From Acidocella aromatica (GTDB lineage: Bacteria; Pseudomonadota; Alphaproteobacteria; Acetobacterales; Acetobacteraceae): a stretch of DNA of 64,000 nt. The translations under genes and the position numbers were made by a program. A model generated the notes under the pieces. It was not told the origin of the DNA. It made no database searches and saw nothing but the letters and a program-made list of their open reading frames with translations. This document shows positions 40,053-49,529 of the stretch, one piece after another. Each line of letters begins with the position of its first letter. Within the stretch, counting starts at the first letter, position 1. Location of the stretch: assembly GCF_014201825.1 (NCBI RefSeq), contig NZ_JACHFJ010000005.1, positions 1 to 64,000 of the forward strand. The letters are read 5' to 3'.

Positions 40053-40826
40053 TTATTTCTCGACGAACGCCTTCTCGATGACGAACTCGCCGCGGGTGTG
40101 GTGGCTACCCTCGGTAAAGCCGCGGCTGATGAGCAGGTTCTGCAAATCATCCAGCATCTGCGGGCTGCCGCAGAGCATCACGCGGTCGGTCTCCTTGTTC
40201 AGCGGAGCCAGACCGAGATCGGCCTCCAGCTTGCCCTGCTCGAACAGTGCGGTCAGGCGCCCATTATTGCGGAACGGCTCGCGCGTCACGGTCGGGTAGT
40301 ACAGCAGCTTCTCGCGTGCGATCTCGCCGAAGAACTCGTCGTTCAGCAGGTTGTTCACGATCTGCTCGCCATAACCCAGCTCCGCGATCTCGCGGCAGCC
40401 ATGGGCCAGCACGATATGATCGTACAGCTCATAGGTCTCCGGATCCTTCACGATGCTGACGAACGGCGCGAGGCCGGTGCCGGTGGAGAGCAGATACAGC
40501 GTCTTGCCCGGCTTGAGGTTCTGCTGGATCAGCGTGCCGGTGGGCTTGGCGCCGACGATCAGCTGGTCACCCGGCTGGATCTTCTGCAGATGCGAGGTCA
40601 ACGGACCATCCGGCACCTTGATGGAGAAGAACTCCAGGTGATCCTCGTGATGCGCGCTGCAAATCGAATAGGCGCGCAGCAGGGGCTTGCCGTTGACCGT
40701 GAGGCCGATCATCGTGAACTGCCCGCTGATGAACCTGAAACCGGGATTACGCGTGGCCGTGAAGCTGAACAGCCGGTCAGTCCAGTGCCGGACGGTTTGC
40801 ACCGTCTCGGTATACATCGTCGCCAA
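40053..40826 (-). CDS. fpr: Ferredoxin--NADP+ reductase
   Basis: A 257-residue FNR of the bacterial (Fpr) subclass moving electrons between NADPH and ferredoxin/flavodoxin. The FAD motif RAYSICSA (about 51-58), LSTGTGLAPFVSIVKDPETYELYDHIVLAHGCR (NADP region, about 108-140), VMLCGSPQML and the C-terminal aromatic extension GEFVIEKAFVEK are all canonical. ATG at 40826 with RBS (gagtaggaaa region). Tandem with a diverged paralogue downstream, separated by a terminator, so the two are regulated separately. Confidence 0.94.
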   Translation of the reverse strand: MATMYTETVQTVRHWTDRLFSFTATRNPGFRFISGQFTMIGLTVNGKPLLRAYSICSAHHEDHLEFFSIKVPDGPLTSHLQKIQPGDQLIVGAKPTGTLIQQNLKPGKTLYLLSTGTGLAPFVSIVKDPETYELYDHIVLAHGCREIAELGYGEQIVNNLLNDEFFGEIAREKLLYYPTVTREPFRNNGRLTALFEQGKLEADLGLAPLNKETDRVMLCGSPQMLDDLQNLLISRGFTEGSHHTRGEFVIEKAFVEK

Positions 40827-41011
40827 TTTCCTACTCCGCTCCTTACGTCGCCGGGTCCGCCCATCGGGCCGCTTCCGGCCGAGGGGACATACAGGCTAAC
40901 CCAGCCCTATTACAATGCCGTCGGGCTGTCCCATACCGCATCCGCGCGCGTGCATATACGAGCCAGAGAAAATGTTAACCTCTTTTTTGGCATTGCAGGG
41001 GCCTAAAAAAC

Positions 41012-41053
41012 AAAAAACCTCTACGCGGACCACATAAGGGCCCGCCGAAGAGG
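41012..41053 (-). terminator. Terminator of the PII gene
   Basis: Minus-strand hairpin with outer stem CCTCT/AGAGG (plus 41049-41053 and 41018-41022) and an inner G+C stem, then six Ts (41012-41017). Confidence 0.75.
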
Positions 41054-41072
41054 CATAAAAGCACTCAGACGG

Positions 41073-41411
<339 letters not shown>

Positions 41412-41599
41412 CTACGTCGTCACCCTTCTCTAATGAGGGCGCTCTCCCCGGCTTGCGCCGCAGTTAGGCACCTGAATTTAATTTAAGCAATCAATTTTTT
41501 CCGCCGCCGCGCAAGGCGGCGGGGCATCGCCTGGGGAAGAAACTTGGCGTGCTTCGGTAATCTGGGGTAAACAATTCCAAGTTTACCGCCGGAGATGCA

Positions 41600-43597
41600 A
41601 TGACCTCTGCGACCCTGCGCGACATCGAGTGCCAGCTCCATGCCGACGCCGTCCGTCTCGCCCCAGAATTCGCCGCCTTCCACGGCCTGAAAGCCGAATT
41701 GGACGACGACGCCCGCGCCCGCCCCGCGCTGCTGGGGCTGCATCTGCGCCTGACACTGGAGGCCGAGACACTCACCCGCAAGGGCGTGCCCGCCGCACTG
41801 GCCCGCGCCGCCGCGGCCCGTGCCGCGGCGCAGTTCATCACCGCCGAGGCCGGCAGCCTGTCCTCCGAGGACCGCGCCGCCCTGCCCGGCTGGGTTGCCC
41901 CCATGGCAGCCGAGGTTTCGCCCGGCCCGGCCCAACTCGCGCGGCATTTCGGCCTTTCCGCCGCCGAGTCCGACCTGTTGCACCGCAACTGGCCGCATCT
42001 CGGCACCGCCGAGGCGCTGATGGAAACGGGGGGCGATATCCGCCTCGCCCGCGACCCGAAAACCGCGCTCAACGGCTATGGCTGCAGCCACCGCCCGCGC
42101 CCCTGGGCCATCACCTTCGCCTCCTCCACGGCGTCCTCCTCCTCCGAACGTGGCTATATCGCGGCGGATAAGGCCCGCCTGCGCGTTACCACCGCACTGC
42201 TGCGCGGCACGGCGCCCGAGAAGGCCATCCGCCAATCCATCGAGACGGTGCGGCGCGGCATCGCCAGCGCCTTTGGGCTGGGGGCGGAGGAGCGCATCAT
42301 CCTCGCCGCCTCGGGCACCGATACCGAGCTGCTGGCCCTGGCGCTCACTCATCTCGCGGGCAGCGACAAACCCATCCTCAACATCCTCATCGCACCTGAG
42401 GAAACCGGGCGCGGCGTGCCCATGGCGGCGCGCGGGCTGCACTTCGCCGTGGATACCGCGCGCGGCCACGACGTCACCTTCGAGGCGCCCATCGACGGTT
42501 TCCGCCCCGACACCACATTGGCCAATATCATGCTGCGCGAGGCCTCCGGTGCCGTGCGCGAAGAAGCGGTGGTGGAAGCCGAGATCGAAGCCGTGCTCGC
42601 CGCCGGCATCGCTGAGGGCAAGCGCGTCATCCTGCACGGACTGGACCTCTCCAAGACCGGGCTGCTCGCCCCCTCGCCCGCCTTCCTCGCCAAGCTCCGC
42701 CTGGATTATGGCGACGAGTTCGACTTCGTGCTCGACGCCTGCCAGACCCGGCTCTCTCCGGCGTCGCTCCGCGCCTATCTGGCGCAGGACGCCGTGGTGC
42801 TCGTCACCGGCTCCAAATTCTTCACCGGCCCGCCTTTCGCGGGTGCCGCCATCCTTCCCGCCAGCTATGGCGCGCGCCTTGCCACCGGCACGCTTCCCGC
42901 GGGTCTCTCCGCCTATTTCGGGCGCGATGAATTCCCCGCCGACGCGCGTTGCGCCACCCCCTTGCCCCCGGTTGGGAATTATGGGCTCTCCCTGCGCTGG
43001 CACGCGGCTTTGGGCGAGATCAAGGCCCTGCTGCGTGTGCCCCCCGCCCGCCGCGCGGAAATCCTTCGCGGTTTCGGCGAGACGGTGCGCGCCGCCATCG
43101 CCGCCCAACCCTCTCTGACACTGCTGGAGGCCCCTGCCATCCGCCGCATGGAGTCGGACGAAGCGTGGGAGCGCCTGCCCAGCATCTTCACCTTCAGCCT
43201 GCGCGCCCCGCACGCGCCGGAGCGCTGCCTAACCCCCGCTGAGGCAAGGCAGGTCTATATGTGGTTGAACACCGATCTCTCGCCGCTGCTACCGCAGGAA
43301 AGCTGGGTGGCGGCGCGCATCTGCCATATCGGCCAGCCGGTGCCGCTGGCCCAGCCGCAAGGCGAGGGCCAGATGGGCGCACTGCGCGTCTCCGCCGGGG
43401 CGCGGCTGATCTCGGGCGAGCCCTCGCACCGCAACCTCGCCGCCCAAGCGCGGCTGGCGCGGGAGTTCCTCGACCTGAACACCGTATTTCTGAAAATCGA
43501 CCTGATTCTGCGGAACTGGGACAAGCTGGCCGAGGCCAACCCCGCTCCCGCTTACCGTCCGGCGCGCCTCGCCTCAGCGGGGCTGGTCCGCGCCTGA
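41600..43597 (+). CDS. Unrecognised 665-residue protein with a fold-type I PLP-enzyme core
   Basis: I cannot name the family. Residues 1-160 are an Ala-rich helical N-terminal region without known motifs. From about 170 the sequence looks like a class V aminotransferase/Cys-desulfurase-like PLP domain. IILAASGTDTELLALALTH (233-251) resembles the phosphate-cup helix, DFVLDACQTRLS (375-386) supplies a candidate Asp379 and Gln382, and VTGSKFFTGPPFAGAAIL (402-419) has the candidate PLP lysine K406. A domain of about 230 residues follows. The ATG at 41600 is preceded by ggaga. No signal peptide or TM. Reaction unknown; it stands alone between PII and a small secreted protein. Confidence 0.75.
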   Translation: MTSATLRDIECQLHADAVRLAPEFAAFHGLKAELDDDARARPALLGLHLRLTLEAETLTRKGVPAALARAAAARAAAQFITAEAGSLSSEDRAALPGWVAPMAAEVSPGPAQLARHFGLSAAESDLLHRNWPHLGTAEALMETGGDIRLARDPKTALNGYGCSHRPRPWAITFASSTASSSSERGYIAADKARLRVTTALLRGTAPEKAIRQSIETVRRGIASAFGLGAEERIILAASGTDTELLALALTHLAGSDKPILNILIAPEETGRGVPMAARGLHFAVDTARGHDVTFEAPIDGFRPDTTLANIMLREASGAVREEAVVEAEIEAVLAAGIAEGKRVILHGLDLSKTGLLAPSPAFLAKLRLDYGDEFDFVLDACQTRLSPASLRAYLAQDAVVLVTGSKFFTGPPFAGAAILPASYGARLATGTLPAGLSAYFGRDEFPADARCATPLPPVGNYGLSLRWHAALGEIKALLRVPPARRAEILRGFGETVRAAIAAQPSLTLLEAPAIRRMESDEAWERLPSIFTFSLRAPHAPERCLTPAEARQVYMWLNTDLSPLLPQESWVAARICHIGQPVPLAQPQGEGQMGALRVSAGARLISGEPSHRNLAAQARLAREFLDLNTVFLKIDLILRNWDKLAEANPAPAYRPARLASAGLVRA

Positions 43598-43611
43598 GTC
43601 AAGCAGGCAAT

Positions 43612-43648
43612 AAAAAACCGGGGGCGGCGTTACACCGGCCCCCGGTTT
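43612..43648. terminator. Terminator between the PLP-fold gene and the small secreted protein gene
   Basis: An 11-bp perfect stem AAACCGGGGGC (43615-43625) with GCCCCCGGTTT (43638-43648). The A6 at 43612-43617 makes a strong U-run for the minus-strand gene; for the plus strand the U-tract is short. Confidence 0.85.
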
Positions 43649-43664
43649 ACCAAACCTTCGAGTT

Positions 43665-43868
43665 TTAGCTCTTGGTGGTGGTGGCGGCAGCCGGGGCAGC
43701 CTTCTTGTGGTGAGAGACCTTATGGGCCTTCACGTGGGTCGCCGGCTTCGCCGCGGTGGCGGGAGCGGTGGCGGCCGGAGCGGCATCCGGGGCAGCGGCG
43801 GTCTGCGCCATGGCGGGACCAGCAATCAGGGCGGCGGTGGTGGCAGCAAGAACGAACTGGCGAAACAT
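43665..43868 (-). CDS. Small exported Ala/Lys/His-rich protein
   Basis: 67 residues. A clear Sec signal peptide (MFRQFVLAATTAALIAGPAMA, cleavage before Q22) precedes a mature part of about 45 residues built almost only of Ala, Pro, Thr, Lys and His (AKPATHVKAHKVSHHKK). It resembles acid-shock-type periplasmic peptides in composition, but I do not claim homology. The RBS is aggaaa, and a terminator follows directly. It is a real gene on the evidence of signal, RBS and terminator; its function is unknown. Confidence 0.7.
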   Translation of the reverse strand: MFRQFVLAATTAALIAGPAMAQTAAAPDAAPAATAPATAAKPATHVKAHKVSHHKKAAPAAATTTKS

Positions 43869-43987
43869 GTTGTTTTTCCTCTACTTCGCGGCCACATCCA
43901 CATGACCGCTGAAACATTTTACCAATAAACTATATCAAAATTATGGCCAAGCCGTTGCACTGCAAAAAAACAGCCTTGGCCTGAGTT

Positions 43988-45457
43988 TCAGACCTGTATC
44001 GCCGATGCCTCATACGCGCGGGCAACCGCGCCGTACCAGTGGTAGGAGCGCTTGGGGATGCGCTTGAGCGTGGCCGGGTCCACTGCCACCAGGCCGAAAT
44101 GCCATTTCATGCCGTCATTCCACTCGAAACCGTCGAGCAGCGACCAGGCGAAATAGCCCTTCATGTTCACGCCCTCCTCCATGGCCTTGCGCAGAAAGCG
44201 CAGGTGCTGGGCAATGTAGGAGATGCGCGAAACATCATCGAGCGGCACGCCGCCGGCATCGGGCGTGCCGGTGGCATAGCCGTTCTCGGAGATGAACATC
44301 TCGCGCGGCTTATAGCGATTCTGGATGCTCTTGAGGATCTCGTACATCCCGTCCGGCTCAATGGGCCAGCCTCCCGCATAATAGGGCGAGGGATGCTTGT
44401 TGGGACCGAAAAACAGGTTGAGCGGCCGGGCCTGGTTATGCTCGATGTACAGGCGGCTGTAGTAATTTATGCCGAGCATGTCGATCGGCTGCGCCATGGT
44501 CGCGGCATCGCCGCTGCGCTCATACGGCGCGGTGTAAGGGGAAATCAGCTCGGGGTAAGTGCCCTCGAACAGCGGCTCCAGCACGCCACCATTCCAGGCG
44601 GCATCCAGCGTCTGCGCGGCCAGCACATCCTGCGGCGACGGGCTGGACGGGATCACCGGCTCGCAAGCGGCCACGGTGCCCACGCGCCCCTTACTGCCCG
44701 AGGCCCGCAGCGCCTGGATCGCCAGCCCCTGGCCAAGATTCAGGTGATGCAGCGCGCAGAACCAGTTATTCACGCCGGTGAGCGCGGGCGCGTGGTAGCC
44801 CAGCCCGTGGCCGATATAGGCATGCACGGCGGTCTCGTTCATCACCAGCCAGTTGGGCACGCGGTCGCCCAGGGCGTGGGCGGTGGCGGCGGCGAAATCC
44901 GCCAGGCGATAGGCGGTGTCGCGATTGGTCCAGCCGCCCTTGTCCTGCAGGGCCTGGGGCAAATCCCAGTGATACAGCGTCATCCAGGGCGTGATGCCCT
45001 TGCTCAGCAGCTTGTCCAGCAGCCGGTCGTAGAAGGCGAAGCCCTTGGGGTTCGGCTTGGAACCGCCATCGGGGAACAAACGCGGCCAGCCAATGGAAAA
45101 GCGGTAATGGCGCAGCCCCGTATCGCCGATCAGTTCCACATCCTCGGGCATGCGGTGGTAATGGTCGTCGGCGATATCGGCGGTCTTGCCGTCGGTTGTG
45201 CGGCACGGGTTGTGGCAGAACTCGTCCCAGATGGACGTCCCGCGCCCATCGGCATGCACCGCACCCTCGATCTGGTAGGCAGAGCTGGACACGCCAAAGG
45301 CGAAGCCGGGCGGGAAATGGAAGCTTGCCGGGTCGGGCGGCGGCGGGTCCGGGTGCTGTACGGCTGCTGTGTCGGCCAAGGCGGGCATGGCCGCGAAGGC
45401 GGGCAGGCTGAATAGCCCACGGCGTGAAAGAGACAGAACGGAACGCAGACTCGCCAT
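43988..45457 (-). CDS. Exported GH1 beta-glucosidase
   Basis: A 489-residue family 1 glycoside hydrolase that cleaves beta-linked glucosides by retention. The N-terminus has a twin-arginine-like export signal (SLSRRGLFSLPAFAAMPALA), unusual for the family. The domain begins FPPGFAFGVSSSAYQIEGA. Catalytic residues are E208 (WLVMNET) as acid/base and E391 (MFISENGYA) as nucleophile; the YFAWSLLDGFEWNDG end is typical. It is 21 bp downstream of the GT39-like gene and the last of a four-gene unit headed by the ATP-grasp gene. The natural substrate may be an envelope or plant glucoside. Confidence 0.92.
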   Translation of the reverse strand: MASLRSVLSLSRRGLFSLPAFAAMPALADTAAVQHPDPPPPDPASFHFPPGFAFGVSSSAYQIEGAVHADGRGTSIWDEFCHNPCRTTDGKTADIADDHYHRMPEDVELIGDTGLRHYRFSIGWPRLFPDGGSKPNPKGFAFYDRLLDKLLSKGITPWMTLYHWDLPQALQDKGGWTNRDTAYRLADFAAATAHALGDRVPNWLVMNETAVHAYIGHGLGYHAPALTGVNNWFCALHHLNLGQGLAIQALRASGSKGRVGTVAACEPVIPSSPSPQDVLAAQTLDAAWNGGVLEPLFEGTYPELISPYTAPYERSGDAATMAQPIDMLGINYYSRLYIEHNQARPLNLFFGPNKHPSPYYAGGWPIEPDGMYEILKSIQNRYKPREMFISENGYATGTPDAGGVPLDDVSRISYIAQHLRFLRKAMEEGVNMKGYFAWSLLDGFEWNDGMKWHFGLVAVDPATLKRIPKRSYHWYGAVARAYEASAIQV

Positions 45458-45478
45458 ACGGAAACCTACCTCAAGAGC

Positions 45479-47044
45479 TTAGTGGCAGCCGCCGGGCGCG
45501 CAGCCCTGTCCGGCCGCGGGGTCGTACAGCACGATGACGATTCGCCCCCCCGCGTTCTGCACCTGGGTGGGCTGCCCCAGCACGGTTTGGCTCTCCTGGT
45601 AGCCCTGTTTCTCGGTCTTCTCGCTGCCCTGCCCCGCCAAGCCATAAACGGCCCATACGCGCTTGCCCTGGCTCATCGCCAGAGCGGCATGGGCCAGATC
45701 GCCATCGGCATCCTCCATCACCTCCGCCCGCTTGCCGGGTGGCAGATAGATCTTCAGCTCCTTGCTAGCGTAGAAATCGTGCAGATACAGCACGTCGCCC
45801 GGCGCCATCTCCTGGGCCAGCATCTGCGCCGCCAGATCCCAGCGCGGCTTGGTCTCGGCTCGGTAATAAGAAACAGCGTTGATCCCCAGCAGCCCCACGG
45901 CCACAACCACGGCCAAGCCGCGCGTCCGGGGCGGCCACATCTCCAGCAACGCGCTGGCGCCGATCCCAGCCAAGATGGCGAAGGGCGCGCTGCTCCACAG
46001 CATGTAGCGCGGCAGCAGAATGGGCTGCCAGAGCGAAATGGCGGTCAGCAGCAGCGGCAGGAACAGCAGCGAGATGCCCAGCACGGCCAACACGGCGGGC
46101 TTGCGGCGCAGCCGCCACCCCGCCACGGCCACCGCCATGGCCAGCGTGGTATCGATCACCCAGATCAGCAGCGGCGAGGGCAGCGCCATCAGGTGAAACG
46201 TCACCGAATCCGCCACCCGCATGAAATAGACGGAACCGAAGCTGTACCAGAGACGGGTGAAATCGAGCGGCGGAATCCAGGCCAGGGTCTGCGCGAAGCT
46301 TTTCTCCTGGTGCAGTTCCAGCATCAGGTAGAACGGCGCGCAAAGCAGCAGGATGGCAAGGTCCGCCCGCAGCATGTTGAGCAGGAAAGCCCGGCGCGAC
46401 GGCGCCTGCACAGCCAGCGCCACGGCGATGAGATTGGCCGCGAGCAACCAGGGCAGACCATCGCCCAGCACGTCCAGCGCCGCTCCGGTGCCAAAGATAT
46501 AGGCAAGCCAACCCGCGCGCGCCTGCGGCGCCAGCATCCGCCCGCAGGCGGCGGACAAATCCTGCGCCAGCCGGGTGATGCCATACAGCGCCACCAGGAT
46601 CAGCGACATCTCCAGCGTGTAGGAGCGCGCCTCCTGGCTGAAAGCCAAAGCGATGGGCGAGAGCCCCAGCACCAGAGCGCCAAGCGCCCCCGCCACCACC
46701 CCGCCGATGCGCCGGGCGATAACGAACACCAGCGTGACCGCCACCGCGCCGAACACCGCCGAGGGCACACGCAGCCAGAATTCCGGGTGCCCGAGCGCCA
46801 GGAAGGGCCGCAGCATCAGGAAGAAGCTGGGCATGTGGTGGTTATAGAAGGAGTCCCGCACCAGATCCGGCGTGTTCAGCGAGACGCGCTGCAGGGTGAA
46901 GACCTCATCCAGCCAGAACGGCCGTGCCCCCAGCCCGACGAGCCTTGGCAGCAGCGCCAGCAAGAACACCGCCCCGGGCCACAGCGGGTCCGGGGCGTGC
47001 AACAGGCGTAAGAGGCGCTGTCTGAAGTCGTCTAGTTTAGTCAA
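45479..47044 (-). CDS. GT39/PMT-like integral membrane glycosyltransferase
   Basis: 521 residues with about 11 TM segments. It has the ArnT/PMT_2 layout: a first TM helix, then the catalytic-loop motif RPFWLDEVFTLQRVS (about 37-51, with Asp-Glu), YNHHMPSFFLMLRPF and RVPSAVFGAVAVTLVFVIAR. A soluble C-terminal region of about 130 residues ends in a small Gly/Cys tail. Members transfer a sugar from a polyprenyl-phosphate donor on the periplasmic side. The start is TTG at 47044, overlapping the alpha-E gene stop (TTGA), which argues for co-translation with the ATP-grasp/alpha-E pair. Confidence 0.83.
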   Translation of the reverse strand: MTKLDDFRQRLLRLLHAPDPLWPGAVFLLALLPRLVGLGARPFWLDEVFTLQRVSLNTPDLVRDSFYNHHMPSFFLMLRPFLALGHPEFWLRVPSAVFGAVAVTLVFVIARRIGGVVAGALGALVLGLSPIALAFSQEARSYTLEMSLILVALYGITRLAQDLSAACGRMLAPQARAGWLAYIFGTGAALDVLGDGLPWLLAANLIAVALAVQAPSRRAFLLNMLRADLAILLLCAPFYLMLELHQEKSFAQTLAWIPPLDFTRLWYSFGSVYFMRVADSVTFHLMALPSPLLIWVIDTTLAMAVAVAGWRLRRKPAVLAVLGISLLFLPLLLTAISLWQPILLPRYMLWSSAPFAILAGIGASALLEMWPPRTRGLAVVVAVGLLGINAVSYYRAETKPRWDLAAQMLAQEMAPGDVLYLHDFYASKELKIYLPPGKRAEVMEDADGDLAHAALAMSQGKRVWAVYGLAGQGSEKTEKQGYQESQTVLGQPTQVQNAGGRIVIVLYDPAAGQGCAPGGCH

Positions 47045-48057
47045 GCCGTTTCCTGAACCGCTGCGGCCTCCTGCGGCGTCTCGATGCCCGGTCGCCAGTC
47101 CCGGAAGAAAGCCCGGCCGATCGCCGCCGCAAGTTTCTGCAAATGAATCTGAACCAAGTCTAGATAGTCATGCAACCCGGTGGCGAGAATATGGCTGAGC
47201 GGTTTTCCGACCAGCAATTCGCGCAGCAGCTCCGCCATCTCGATCGCCTCGCCCGCCGCGTTCAGCCCATAGAGGCGGCGGAGATCGTCGAGATGCGATT
47301 CCGTCCGCCGCACGCAAAGCAGCACCGAACGCGGCGAGGACGGGTCGCGCAGCAGGAAATGCACCACATCCTCGGGCGAGAACGCCGCGCGGGCGAGGCG
47401 CTTGAACGCATGATACCCAGCGGCGGCGCGCAGCACGGCGTTCCACTGCGTCAGCTCGGCCACGCGCTTCTCCTCCGCCCCCTGGGGCAGCAGCGCGGTG
47501 TATTTAATGTCGAGCATGCGCGTGGTCTGGTCGGCGCGTTCGATGAACCGGCCCAGCTCGTAGAAATACCAGCCCTGGTCGCGGTACATTGTACCCTGGG
47601 TGATGCCGGTATGGGCCTGCACGCCGTCCTTCAGCTTGGTGCATACGCGTGAGAGCGCGTCGCCCTCCAGATCCTCGGGGGTGATGCACGAGACGAAGCG
47701 CTGGAACACATTGATCTGCCGCCACATCTCGGTGCTCATCAGCGGGCGCAGGGTGCGCGCGTTGGTGCGCGCATCCTCCACCGAGGCGGGGATGGAGGTC
47801 TTGTTGCCCCGGTCCAGCAGGTAAAAGCGCTTCACATGCGTGGCATCCACCGAGAAGCCGCGCTCCAGGAAGTTCTTCTCATCGGCATTGATGCGGATCA
47901 GCCCCCACCAGGCGGCGGTCTCCTCGCCGGGGCTCTCGAAGCTCTGCGTCACGTCGATCAGCCGCGCCAGATTCTCCACCCGCTCGAAGTAGCGGGCCAT
48001 CCAGAACAGCCCCTCGGCGTCACGCGCCAACAATCCGGGATCGCGCATATGGCTCAT
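47041..48057 (-). CDS. Alpha-E domain-containing protein (DUF403)
   Basis: A 338-residue all-helical alpha-E protein. The conserved LLARDAEGLFWMARYFERVENLARLIDVTQ opening (about 9-38), the YELGRFIERADQTTRMLDIKYTALL helix (about 165-189) and the FLLRDPSSPRSVLLCV segment (about 237-252) are all present. Alpha-E proteins always travel with circularly permuted ATP-grasp enzymes, and comparative genomics predicts a peptide-ligation role. ATG overlaps the ATP-grasp stop by four bases, and its own stop overlaps the GT39-like start. Confidence 0.9.
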   Translation of the reverse strand: MSHMRDPGLLARDAEGLFWMARYFERVENLARLIDVTQSFESPGEETAAWWGLIRINADEKNFLERGFSVDATHVKRFYLLDRGNKTSIPASVEDARTNARTLRPLMSTEMWRQINVFQRFVSCITPEDLEGDALSRVCTKLKDGVQAHTGITQGTMYRDQGWYFYELGRFIERADQTTRMLDIKYTALLPQGAEEKRVAELTQWNAVLRAAAGYHAFKRLARAAFSPEDVVHFLLRDPSSPRSVLLCVRRTESHLDDLRRLYGLNAAGEAIEMAELLRELLVGKPLSHILATGLHDYLDLVQIHLQKLAAAIGRAFFRDWRPGIETPQEAAAVQETA

Positions 48058-49529
48058 GCCGCATCTCCTTTGGCGAAAGATTCAGCCAGCACCCAGGTAT
48101 CCTTGGACCCGCCGCCCTGGGAGGAATTGACGATCAGACTTCCGCGCTTCATCGCCACGCGGGAGAGCCCGCCCGGCAGCACCCAGCTCTCCTTGCCGGT
48201 GATGATGAAGGGCCGCAGGTCGAGGTGGCGCGGACCGATGCCCTCTTCCGCCAAGGTCGGCGCCACGGAGAGGCCGATCACCGGCTGGCTGATCCAGTTC
48301 TCCGGGTTGGCGAGAATGGCGGCGCGGGAGGCTTCCAGCTCCTCCTTGCTCGCGCGCGGGCCAATGGTGATGCCATAGCCGCCGGACTCACCCACCGGCT
48401 TGGTCACCAGCTTGTCGAGGTTATCCAACGTGTATTTCAGCCCCTCCGCCTCGCGGCAGATATGGGTGTCCACATTCTGGATCAGCGGCTCCTCGCCGAG
48501 ATAATACTTAATAATGCGCGGCATATAGGCATAGACCGCCTTATCGTCCGCCACGCCAGTGCCCACCGCGTTGGCGATGGTCACATTGCCCGCCTTCCAG
48601 GCGCCGATCAGCCCCGGCACGCCGAGCATGGAATCCGGGCGGAACACCAGCGGGTCGAGGAAGTCGTCGTTCAGGCGGCGATAGATGGTATGCACCCGCT
48701 TCTTCCCTGCCGTGGTGCGCATATAAACGCGGTCGTTTTCAACCGTGAGGTCCGCGCCCACCACCAGCGGCACGCCCATCTCGCGCGCTAGGAACACATG
48801 CTCGAAATAGGCGGAGTTGTAGATGCCGGGGCTGAGCAGCACGACCTGCGGATCGTCGGTGCAGGCGGGGGCCACCTCGGCCATCGCCGCGCGCAGGCGC
48901 CGACCGTAATCGTCCACCGGACGCAGCTTGATCCCGGCCATCAGGTCCGGGAAGGTACGCAGCATCAGATGTCGGTTCTCCACCACGTAGGAAACGCCCG
49001 ATGGCGTGCGCGCATTATCCTCCAGCACGCGGAAATCGCCATGCTCGTCGCGGATGATGTCGATGCCGCAAATATGCGCGTAAGTGCCATAGCGAACTGG
49101 GAAATCCTGCATCTCCGGCCGATAGTTGGAATTGCCGTAGACGAGGTCAGCCGGGATCACCCCGTCCTTCACCACCTGCCCCTTGCCGTAGATATCCCCC
49201 AGGAACGCGTTCAGCGCCGCCACGCGCTGCTTGCAGGCGCGCTCCAGCAAATCCCACTCGCTGGCGGTGAGCACGCGGGGGATGCAGTCGAAGGGCAGGA
49301 TGCGGTCGATGGCCGTGGCGTCGGAATACACGGTGAAGGTGACGCCAAGATCGATCAGATCCGTCTCCGCCGCCGAGGCGCGGGCGCGCAGGGCGTCCAG
49401 CCCTATTCCCTCCAGCCGCTCGGCCAGCCAGCGCGGCACGGGGCCGGCATCGGAGCGCGTGGTGGTCAGCTCGCAGAAGTAACGGCCAGGATCGTAATCG
49501 GGCCAGAGCTTACGGAAATCCTCGTTCAA
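48054..49529 (-). CDS. Circularly permuted ATP-grasp protein (DUF404/DUF407 type)
   Basis: A 491-residue ATP-grasp ligase with permuted order, predicted to form peptide-like amide bonds. The motifs look intact: FRVLEDNARTPSGVSYVVENR (about 166-186), GKKRVHTIYRRLNDDFLDPL, ANAVGTGVADDKAVYAYMP, LVTKPVGESGGYGITIGP and ESWVLPGGLSRVAMKRGS. It ends SSQGGGSKDTWVL, the usual C-terminal block. The start is TTG at 49529 with GGAGG 7 bases upstream. First gene of the minus-strand unit with alpha-E, GT39-like and GH1 genes. The substrate is unknown, as for the whole family. Confidence 0.9.
   Translation of the reverse strand: MNEDFRKLWPDYDPGRYFCELTTTRSDAGPVPRWLAERLEGIGLDALRARASAAETDLIDLGVTFTVYSDATAIDRILPFDCIPRVLTASEWDLLERACKQRVAALNAFLGDIYGKGQVVKDGVIPADLVYGNSNYRPEMQDFPVRYGTYAHICGIDIIRDEHGDFRVLEDNARTPSGVSYVVENRHLMLRTFPDLMAGIKLRPVDDYGRRLRAAMAEVAPACTDDPQVVLLSPGIYNSAYFEHVFLAREMGVPLVVGADLTVENDRVYMRTTAGKKRVHTIYRRLNDDFLDPLVFRPDSMLGVPGLIGAWKAGNVTIANAVGTGVADDKAVYAYMPRIIKYYLGEEPLIQNVDTHICREAEGLKYTLDNLDKLVTKPVGESGGYGITIGPRASKEELEASRAAILANPENWISQPVIGLSVAPTLAEEGIGPRHLDLRPFIITGKESWVLPGGLSRVAMKRGSLIVNSSQGGGSKDTWVLAESFAKGDAA

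Noticed and set aside
41483-43213. Minus-strand open frame of 576 codons
   Set aside because: Antisense to the PLP-fold gene; Gly-rich with no motif. The plus-strand frame has a RBS and coherent secondary-structure pattern.
45482-47011. Plus-strand open frame of 509 codons
   Set aside because: Antisense to the GT39-like gene; Gln/Arg/His-rich shadow.
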